Shown here one piece after another: positions 1 through 5,077 of a stretch of DNA of 6,248 nt. The DNA is taken from contig CAMJXZ010000203.1 in the NCBI GenBank assembly GCA_946409855.1, forward strand, positions 1 through 6,248. The letters run 5' to 3'. The position numbers were made by a program, and so were the translations under genes. This DNA comes from an uncultured Clostridia bacterium (lineage in GTDB: Bacteria > Bacillota > Clostridia > Christensenellales > Aristaeellaceae). Under the pieces are notes generated by a model. That model did no database searches, was not told where the DNA came from, and worked only from the letters and a program-made list of their open reading frames with translations. How positions within the stretch are numbered: the first letter of the stretch is position 1; every line of letters starts with the position of its first letter.

Positions 1-1026
1 CGGACGAAGAAAACGATCACGGACGAGAACGATGTGGTCACTGTTACTGAATATACACTTCACGGCAAGAACATCGTACATCTGACGAGGGGCACTCAGA
101 GCCTGCATTTCTTCTATGACAGCCAGGATAGACCGTCCATCGTGGAATGGAACAACGGGAGCACCACGAACAGATACGCCTATGTGTATAACCTGCAGGG
201 CGATGTCATTGCGCTGGTGAACAGTGCCGGGACAAAAGTGGTCAACTATACCTATGACGCCTGGGGCAAACCGCTGAGCAAGACGGGCACACTGGCGGGC
301 ACTCTGGGCACACTGAACCCGTTCCGATATCGGGGATATGTGTATGATGAGGAGATTGACTTCTATTACCTGAGGAGCCGGTATTATAATGCGAACCGGG
401 GAAGGTTCATTAATGCGGATAGTGTGTTTGATGGGGCGAATTTGTTTGTTTATTGTAATAATAATCATGTAAATTTTCATGATCCAGATGGAAACACTAT
501 CAGTTCGACTAAAGAATTATGTTGTTTGAATGATACATCTTGCGGAGGAAGCGGTGGATGCAGTGCAGTAGTATTTGGATTGCTAACAGAAACTAGTATA
601 CTTTTAGCGGATCTCTTTCAATCAAGAGTAGAAATTCTTGATGTTGTAACTTCCGCAACACCTGTTGAAGCTGATAATATTAAATCTCCAAAGGATGGTA
701 CATATTATCTGTATTATCTTGTAGGACCGACCATTACTTTGCCGTATTATGGGATAACTAATGATCCAAAAAGAAGGCGAGGCGAGCATCGTATCAGAAG
801 AGGTGATGAAAATATCAAACTTTTCGTTATCCATGTTTTCCCAACAAAAGAAGAAGCGAGGGTTGCTGAAACTGTTATCATTGCGGCTTACACAAAAGAA
901 TATATGGAAAATTCCATTTTTAGCATTGCGGCATACAGAATTCGAAACGGTTCGTTTGATAACTATATAAATAATGTTTGGTACAATTTAACAGATGCTG
1001 CACATGATCTATTCACAATAAAATGA
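1..1026 (+). CDS. Rhs-family polymorphic toxin, C-terminal part (5' end outside window)
   Basis: The reading frame is open from base 1, so the GTG at 34 is not the real start; this is the C-terminal end of a much longer Rhs protein. The first part has YD-repeat character (YNLQGDV at about 187-207, YTYDAWGKP at about 250-276). The Rhs core hallmark runs from NPFRYRGY at 316 through YYLRSRYY and RGRFINAD to DPDG at 481-492. In this family the repeats build a hollow shell that encloses the C-terminal toxin, and cleavage near the DPxG motif frees it. After DPDG the sequence becomes unique and AT-rich and ends in a GIY-YIG-like nuclease domain. The next gene, 28 bp downstream, is the likely immunity gene. 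The secretion route cannot be seen because the N-terminus is missing. Rhs identity is near certain; the nuclease assignment is strong by motif but not by alignment. Confidence 0.95.
   Translation, partial: RTKKTITDENDVVTVTEYTLHGKNIVHLTRGTQSLHFFYDSQDRPSIVEWNNGSTTNRYAYVYNLQGDVIALVNSAGTKVVNYTYDAWGKPLSKTGTLAGTLGTLNPFRYRGYVYDEEIDFYYLRSRYYNANRGRFINADSVFDGANLFVYCNNNHVNFHDPDGNTISSTKELCCLNDTSCGGSGGCSAVVFGLLTETSILLADLFQSRVEILDVVTSATPVEADNIKSPKDGTYYLYYLVGPTITLPYYGITNDPKRRRGEHRIRRGDENIKLFVIHVFPTKEEARVAETVIIAAYTKEYMENSIFSIAAYRIRNGSFDNYINNVWYNLTDAAHDLFTIK
493..1026 (+). other. Variable toxin tip of the Rhs protein: Cys cluster, hydrophobic segment, GIY-YIG-like nuclease
   Basis: This module of 177 residues follows the DPDG cleavage-type motif. 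Its first part holds four cysteines spaced CC-x5-C-x5-C (codons at 520, 523, 541, 559), then a hydrophobic stretch (SAVVFGLLTETSILLADLF, about 562-618). The last part looks like a GIY-YIG (URI) nuclease: TYYLYYLV at 700-723 matches the first strand, YYGIT at 745-759 matches the YIG strand, and NDPKRRRGEHR at 760-792 matches the following helix with the expected catalytic arginine. EEARVAETVI at 850-879 matches the helix carrying the metal-binding glutamate (probably the one at 868-870). GIY-YIG domains cut nucleic acids and are known as tips of bacterial polymorphic toxins. Whether this one cuts DNA or RNA cannot be told. Base composition is far lower in GC than the core. Confidence 0.78.
979..987 (+). 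promoter_or_regulatory. Possible internal promoter (extended -10) for the immunity gene
   Basis: TGGTACAAT inside the 3' end of the toxin gene matches an extended -10 element (TGn plus a TATAAT-like hexamer) and lies 67 bp before the ATG of the immunity gene. The only -35-like match, TTGATA at 956-961, is 20 bp away, which is too long for a normal spacer, though extended -10 promoters can do without one. Immunity genes often have their own weak promoter. The surrounding DNA is AT-rich, so a chance match is quite likely. Confidence 0.22.
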
Positions 1027-1054
1027 AAAAACTATTTTAAAGGGTGAAATATAG

Positions 1055-1939
1055 ATGGGAACATGGGGTACAGGATTATACTCGAGCGACGTGGCATGTG
1101 ATGTCCGGGATGATTACAGAGAAATGCTGGTCTATCATTATACGCATGAAGATGCGGTAAAGGAAATTATAAAAATTCATGCGTTAAAAGAAGATGACCC
1201 ATATGATGCAGCGGGATGGTTCGCCCTGGCGGACTGTGCCTGGAAGTACGGACATCTGGACGATGAGCTGAAGACATTTGTGATGAGGCTGATCGATGAA
1301 AATGTTGAGGATGAGCTTTGGGACACGCCATCCGATAAACGGAAGCGAAAGGCGCAGCTGTCCAAACTTTATGAGAAGCTCCAGCATCCTCCGGAAAAAA
1401 TCAGCAAGCCTACCGCGTTTCTGCCGCATAAATGCAACCTCTGGCAGGAGGGTGACCTGCTTGCACTAAAAATGCTGAATGGTGAATTTGTTGATGAATA
1501 CATGGTTATCCTGATCGTTAAAAAAGCAATGGAAAGATATTCCCGGTTCGCCCAGGATACAGACCTGGTTCCGGAATACTACTATGTGATTACAACTTAT
1601 CATGACAAACAGCTTCCTGTTACGGAGGATTTTCAGCAGCAAGTGCAAATTTATGTAAACGACGATATTGACCCCATATTTTTTCCCAAACCTTTGCGTG
1701 CAACCTATAGGACACTGATTGATAAGTATACTTGCCAGTCTATATTTAATGGTTATGATTTGGGAAAAAAAGAACAGAAGATGTTTTCAAAGATCGGAAA
1801 TATAGGTTCCGATTTAGTTTCCAAAATCCAAAGTGAAATTATGAATTCCTACTTAGGCAACCCTCATCCTAAAGTTTTGGGCGAAACATTTGAAAAATTA
1901 ATGAAGCAGAATCATATTATTACCTATGAGACACACTGA
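1055..1939 (+). CDS. DUF4259-type protein, candidate immunity protein for the Rhs nuclease tip
   Basis: The 294-residue product starts MGTWGTGLYSSDVACDV, the N-terminal signature of the DUF4259 family (MGxWGTGxxxxDxAxD). Residues 1 to about 110 form this acidic, helical module (LADCAWKYGHLDDELK); a basic segment follows (DKRKRKAQLSKLYEKL). The middle holds KCNLWQEGDLLALKM, recalling the W-x-x-GD-x-x-A-y strand seen in relatives. The last 90 or so residues match nothing I recognise. There is no signal peptide or membrane segment, so the protein should be cytosolic, as expected for neutralising a nuclease. The start is supported by a purine-rich AAAGGGTG at 1039-1045. It lies 28 bp after the toxin stop, the usual place for an immunity gene. 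GC content falls from 58% (1201-1260) to 27% (1741-1800). Family membership is confident; the immunity role is inferred from position. Confidence 0.82.
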   Translation: MGTWGTGLYSSDVACDVRDDYREMLVYHYTHEDAVKEIIKIHALKEDDPYDAAGWFALADCAWKYGHLDDELKTFVMRLIDENVEDELWDTPSDKRKRKAQLSKLYEKLQHPPEKISKPTAFLPHKCNLWQEGDLLALKMLNGEFVDEYMVILIVKKAMERYSRFAQDTDLVPEYYYVITTYHDKQLPVTEDFQQQVQIYVNDDIDPIFFPKPLRATYRTLIDKYTCQSIFNGYDLGKKEQKMFSKIGNIGSDLVSKIQSEIMNSYLGNPHPKVLGETFEKLMKQNHIITYETH

Positions 1940-1942
1940 GAA

Positions 1943-2263
1943 AAAGTGACCGATCCGAGCGGGCAGGAGGTGAACAGCCAGTACGATTGAATGCGCAGGC
2001 TGACAAAGGCATCCACGATGCTGAACAGCCAGGAGGTGAAAACGGAAAGCACATTTGATGCCGTAAAGGGGAATCTGACGACTGTCAAGCACAACACCAC
2101 GGCAGCAGCAAGCGGGGATGTCACCTACACCTTCGGGTACGATGCCCTGGGCCGTCAGACGGCAGTCACCGCAGGCACCGGAGCAGATGCGCATGTCCTG
2201 AGCACGACGGAATACGACGCGCTTGTCCGGCGGTCTGTCCTGCGTCCGCCGGGGAAGCTTTAA
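1943..2263 (+). pseudogene. Rhs repeat fragment, relic of a degraded Rhs gene
   Basis: Translation in the frame of the preceding gene gives KVTDPSGQEVNSQYD, a TGA stop at 1988-1990, then MRRLTKASTMLNSQEV, GDVTYTFGYDALGRQTAV and LSTTEYDAL. These are typical YD-repeat sentences from the middle of a clostridial Rhs protein, with no break in frame across the stop. The TGA sits where such repeats carry a coding residue, so a single change such as CGA to TGA would explain it. After EYDAL (about 2223) the Rhs likeness stops and the frame ends at TAA 2261-2263. There is no normal start; AGGAGGTGA at 1965-1973 resembles a ribosome site but encodes QEV of the repeat and is too far from the ATG at 1991. 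GC is high (65% in 2101-2160), like the Rhs core and unlike the end of the immunity gene. Read as a deletion remnant. Confidence 0.85.
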
Positions 2264-2288
2264 AAAATCGGAAAGAATACGCCTTTTT

Positions 2289-2320
2289 CCCGGCTGCGCA
2301 ATTGCGCGCCGGGTTTATTT
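2289..2320 (+). terminator. Rho-independent terminator closing the Rhs locus
   Basis: CCCGGC at 2289-2294 pairs with GCCGGG at 2308-2313, then after one bulged T GCGC at 2296-2299 pairs with GCGC at 2304-2307, leaving an AATT loop. The ten-pair GC-rich stem is followed directly by TTTATTT. It is the first such structure after the immunity gene, so transcripts of that gene would run through the Rhs relic and stop here. It overlaps the proposed argS promoter. Confidence 0.72.
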
Positions 2321-2330
2321 GTGGTATCAT
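2302..2330 (+). promoter_or_regulatory. Probable argS promoter (sigma-70 type, extended -10)
   Basis: TTGCGC at 2302-2307 serves as a -35 and TATCAT at 2325-2330 as a -10, with a spacer of exactly 17 bp. TGG directly before the -10 makes it an extended -10. Transcription would begin near 2337 and give a leader of a little over 100 nt before the argS ATG. The -35 lies inside the terminator stem, so the upstream unit ends and the argS unit begins within about 40 bp. Assignment is by consensus only. Confidence 0.5.
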
Positions 2331-2444
2331 TGTTTTATCCCTGCCCGCGGCGCGGCCGGACGGGCGGGGGAAAGAAGCCCGGGGGCGGGAAAGCGCCCGG
2401 GGGCCGGCCGGACGCCGGCGGGAAAGGAAAGGGGTATCGCGCCC
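2331..2444 (+). other. GC-rich untranslated leader of argS with ribosome binding site
   Basis: This stretch is almost entirely G and C and has no recognisable gene. It holds two short direct repeats: GCCCGGGGGC at 2377-2386 and 2395-2404, and GGCCGGACG at 2354-2362 and 2406-2414. GCCGGC at 2403-2408 and 2414-2419 can form a six-pair hairpin with a five-base loop that ends just ahead of the purine-rich ribosome site (GGAAAGGAAAGGGG, 2421-2434). That site is 10 nt before the ATG at 2445 and decides the argS start. The frame is open upstream into the Rhs relic, but the extra 74 residues are low-complexity and unlike any arginyl-tRNA synthetase. Confidence 0.5.
2377..2404 (+). repeat. Two 10-bp direct repeats in the argS leader
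   Basis: GCCCGGGGGC occurs at 2377-2386 and again at 2395-2404, an 18-bp period. Each copy contains the self-complementary GCCCGGGC-like core and could pair with the other. It may be a slippage duplication in very GC-rich DNA; no binding protein is suggested by the sequence. Confidence 0.5.
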
Positions 2445-4166
2445 ATGAGGGATTTAAAGCGGGACATCGCCGCGCAGCTGAAGCAAACGATCATGACGGT
2501 TTATCCGGCCGCGGAGGGCCTGCCGGAGGATCTGTCCGGCCTGCTGGAAGTGCCGCCGGACCCGCAGATGGGGGATTACGCGTTCCCCTGCTTCAAACTT
2601 TCCCGGAGCCTGCGCAAGGCCCCGCCAGTGATCGCGCAGAGCCTTGAGGCCGCTTTTGACGCGCCGGAGACCGCCCGCGCCGAATGCGCCGGGGGGTACC
2701 TGAACTTTTTCCTGAACCGGGGCAATTTCGCGCAGAGCACCCTCAAAGCCGTGCTGGACGCGAAGGGCCGCTGGGGCGCCGGCACGGAAGGCGAAGGGAA
2801 GACCATCTGCCTGGACTATTCGTCCATCAACATCGCCAAGCGGTTCCATATCGGCCACCTGTCCACCACGGTGCTGGGGAACAGCCTCAGGAAGATCTTT
2901 GACTTCCTGGGCTACAAAACCGTGTCCATCAACCACTTGGGGGACTGGGGCACGCAGTTCGGCAAGATGATCGCCGCCTACAAGCACTGGGGCGACAAAG
3001 AGACCGTCGAAAAGGGCGGCGTGGACGAGATGACGCGCCTGTACGTCCGCTTCAACCAGGAGGCCGCCGAAAACCCGGCGCTGGAGGCAGAGGGCCGGGC
3101 CTGGTTCAAAAAGATTGAGGACGGCGACGAGGAAGCGCTGACCATCTTCAAATGGTTCAAGGACGTGACGCTCAAGGACGCGATGCGCGTTTACGACATC
3201 CTGGGCGTCCGTTTCGACAGCTACGCCGGGGAAAGCTTTTACGCCGACAAGACCGCCGCGGTGGTGGAAGAACTGGAACAGAAGGGCCTGCTCAGGGATT
3301 CCGAGGGCGCGAAGATCGTCGACCTGGAGGAATACGGCATGCCGCCCATGCTGATCTTAAAGAGCGACGGGGCGACGTTGTACCATACCCGGGACCTGGC
3401 GGCGGCCCTGTACCGCATGAACACCTATCATTTCGACCAGTGCCTGTACGTGGTGGCCTACCAGCAGGACCTGCATTTCCGCCAGCTGTTCAAGGTGCTG
3501 GAGCTGATGGGCTATGACTGGGCGGCCACCCGGATGAAGCACGTGGCCTTCGGCATGGTCTCCTACGAGGGGCAGGCGCTGTCCACCCGCAAGGGCGTGA
3601 TGATCTATCTGGACGAGCTGCTGACCCGCGCGCAGGAAAAGGCGCTGGAGATCATCAACGAAAAATCCCCGAACCTGCCTGACAAGGAAGAGGTCGCCCG
3701 GCAGGTGGGCGTGGGCGCGGTGGTGTATTCCACCCTGCAGAACGGCCGCATCAAGGACATCGATTTCTGGTGGGACCGGGCGCTCAATTTCGACGGGGAG
3801 ACCGGCCCGTACGTGCAGTACACCTGCGCGCGCTGCGGGTCCGTGCTGCGCAGGAGCGGGGATCTGCAGAACGCGGCGCCCGATTACGCCGCGCTGGACA
3901 ACGACGAGGCGCAGCAGCTGCTCCTGCTTTTGTCCCGCTTCCCCGAAGCGGTGCGGGACGCGGCGAACAAGTACGAGCCGTATCTGATCAACCGCGCGGT
4001 GACGGACCTGGCCAAGGCGTACAACAAGTTCTATTATGAGCACCGCGTGCTGGACGAGAGCGATCCCGCCGGCACGAAGGCCCGCCTGGAGCTGACGCAG
4101 GCCGTGCAGGAAGTGATCCGCACCGGGCTTTCGCTGCTGGGCATCGAAGCGCCGGAAAGGATGTAA
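2445..4166 (+). CDS. argS: Arginyl-tRNA synthetase
   Basis: ArgS charges tRNA-Arg with arginine using ATP in the cytosol. The protein from ATG 2445 (MRDLKRDIAAQLKQTI) is 573 residues, a normal length for bacterial ArgS. Residues 1 to about 90 form the ArgRS-specific N-terminal domain, with the typical DPQMGDYAFPCF. The class I catalytic core has HIGH intact at residues 135-138, within SINIAKRFHIGH, and LGDWGTQFGKM nearby. The KMSKS-loop equivalent is ALSTRKG at 378-384, the divergent STRKG form common in this enzyme. From about residue 452 (ETGPYVQYTCAR) to the end lies the DALR-type anticodon-binding helical domain. The start is chosen by the family's N-terminus and a purine-rich ribosome site ending 10 nt upstream. 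It is followed after 63 bp by dapF. GC is high (62% in 2821-2880), in contrast to the toxin tip. Identification is secure. Confidence 0.98.
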   Translation: MRDLKRDIAAQLKQTIMTVYPAAEGLPEDLSGLLEVPPDPQMGDYAFPCFKLSRSLRKAPPVIAQSLEAAFDAPETARAECAGGYLNFFLNRGNFAQSTLKAVLDAKGRWGAGTEGEGKTICLDYSSINIAKRFHIGHLSTTVLGNSLRKIFDFLGYKTVSINHLGDWGTQFGKMIAAYKHWGDKETVEKGGVDEMTRLYVRFNQEAAENPALEAEGRAWFKKIEDGDEEALTIFKWFKDVTLKDAMRVYDILGVRFDSYAGESFYADKTAAVVEELEQKGLLRDSEGAKIVDLEEYGMPPMLILKSDGATLYHTRDLAAALYRMNTYHFDQCLYVVAYQQDLHFRQLFKVLELMGYDWAATRMKHVAFGMVSYEGQALSTRKGVMIYLDELLTRAQEKALEIINEKSPNLPDKEEVARQVGVGAVVYSTLQNGRIKDIDFWWDRALNFDGETGPYVQYTCARCGSVLRRSGDLQNAAPDYAALDNDEAQQLLLLLSRFPEAVRDAANKYEPYLINRAVTDLAKAYNKFYYEHRVLDESDPAGTKARLELTQAVQEVIRTGLSLLGIEAPERM

Positions 4167-4229
4167 GACCAGGCCGCGGAGTATTTCGGAAGGCCGGCTG
4201 AAGGTTTTTGTTCCCGGGGAGGAAAGAAT

Positions 4230-5066
4230 ATGCGTTTTACCAAAATGCAGGGCATCGGCAACGATTTTATCCTGGTCAACTGTTTTGAGGAAGATATCGA
4301 GGATCCGTCCCGGCTGGCCATCCAGATGTGCCGGCACCACTACGGGGTCGGCGCGGACGGGCTGGTGCTGATCGAGCCGGCGGACGGCGCGGATGTGGGC
4401 ATGCGCATCTTCAACGCCGACGGCAGCGAATCGGAGATGTGCGGCAACGCCGCCCGCTGCATCGGCCGCTACATGTACGAGCGCGGGCTGACGGACAAAA
4501 AGGAGCTGTCCCTTTTGACCCGGGGCGGCATCCGGCAGCTGTGGCTGACGACGGACGGGGAAACGGTGGTCAACGTCCGGGTGGACATGGGTTCCCCCGA
4601 ACTGTCCCCCCGCCTGATTCCCGTGGATTTGCCCGGGGAAATCGTGCTGCGGCACCGGCTGCAGATGATGGGGCAGACGCTGTTTCTGACCTGCGTCAAC
4701 ATGGGCAACCCCCACGCCGTGATTTTTGTGCGGGATCCGGAGGTCATCGACCTGCCGGTGCTGGGGCCGATGATCGAGCATCATCCCCTCTTCCCCCGCA
4801 GGATCAACGTGGAGTTTGTCCGGGCCATCAACCGGGACGTGCTGCAGATGCGCGTGTGGGAGCGCGGCGCGGGGGAAACCCTGGCCTGCGGCACCGGCGC
4901 GTGCGCCGCGCTGGTGGCCGGCGTGCTGACCGGCACCTGCGACCGGTCCGTGCAGGTGAAGCTGCCCGGCGGCAACCTGACGCTGCAGTGGAACGCGGCG
5001 GATAACCACGTCTATATGTCCGGCGGCGCGGAGTTTGTCTACGACGGCGTCTGGAGCAACGAATAA
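4230..5066 (+). CDS. dapF: Diaminopimelate epimerase
   Basis: DapF converts LL-diaminopimelate to meso-diaminopimelate without a cofactor, the last step before lysine and the source of the peptidoglycan crosslinking residue. The 278-residue length is normal. The N-terminus MRFTKMQGIGNDF is the family signature. The two catalytic cysteines are in place: Cys71 in SESEMCGNAARC and Cys220 in GETLACGTGACAA. GNPHAV, NVEFV and VWERGAGET, which shape the substrate pocket, are also present. GGGGAGG at 4216-4222 lies 7 nt before the ATG. It sits 63 bp after argS and 11 bp before dapL, whose product supplies its substrate, so dapF and dapL form a functional pair and probably one transcript. The 63-bp gap to argS shows no clear terminator, so argS may be cotranscribed. 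Confidence 0.98.
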   Translation: MRFTKMQGIGNDFILVNCFEEDIEDPSRLAIQMCRHHYGVGADGLVLIEPADGADVGMRIFNADGSESEMCGNAARCIGRYMYERGLTDKKELSLLTRGGIRQLWLTTDGETVVNVRVDMGSPELSPRLIPVDLPGEIVLRHRLQMMGQTLFLTCVNMGNPHAVIFVRDPEVIDLPVLGPMIEHHPLFPRRINVEFVRAINRDVLQMRVWERGAGETLACGTGACAALVAGVLTGTCDRSVQVKLPGGNLTLQWNAADNHVYMSGGAEFVYDGVWSNE

Positions 5067-5071
5067 GGAGG
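5065..5071 (+). promoter_or_regulatory. Ribosome binding site of dapL overlapping the dapF stop
   Basis: AAGGAGG starts within the dapF stop codon (TAA 5064-5066) and ends 6 nt before the dapL ATG. This near-ideal site fixes the dapL start and suggests translational coupling of the two genes. Confidence 0.85.
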
Positions 5072-5077
5072 CCCACG

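Noticed and set aside
1940..1990. TGA read as an amino acid, joining the immunity gene to the Rhs fragment
   Set aside because: Both in-frame interruptions are TGA, but the toxin gene also ends in TGA at a sensible place and the genes use TGG for tryptophan normally. A stop followed by a relic is the simpler reading.
1964..2040. 11-bp repeats CAGGAGGTGAA (1964-1974, 2030-2040) and TGAACAGCCAG (1971-1981, 2022-2032)
   Set aside because: Both encode the recurring QEV and NSQ of neighbouring Rhs repeat units, so they are explained by the protein repeat and are not a recombination site.
1991..2263. A real 90-codon gene starting at ATG 1991
   Set aside because: The product is Rhs repeat sequence that also continues upstream of the stop, so it is a piece of a broken gene. 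AGGAGGTGA is about 17 nt from the ATG and is part of the repeat's own coding sequence.
2223..2444. Upstream extension of argS by 74 residues
   Set aside because: The extra residues include the tail of the Rhs relic frame region, the terminator and the promoter, and are unlike any synthetase N-terminus. ATG 2445 fits the family start and has a ribosome site.
2425..2444. T-box-like string AAAGGGGTATCGCG before argS
   Set aside because: It only loosely resembles the T-box core AGGGTGGNACCGCG, no terminator follows it, the ATG is a few bases away, and the leader of about 110 nt is too short. It is better explained as the ribosome site.
4167..4229. Possible hairpin and T-run (GTTTTTG) between argS and dapF
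   Set aside because: CAGGCC and GGCCGGCTG pair only imperfectly, and the T-run is separated from the arm. It is too weak to call a terminator.
3357..5009. Open reading frame of 550 codons on the - strand across argS and dapF
   Set aside because: It lies antisense to two clearly conserved enzymes in GC-rich DNA, where long antisense frames are common. Its product is a low-complexity mix rich in H, Q, R, A and V with no recognisable domain.
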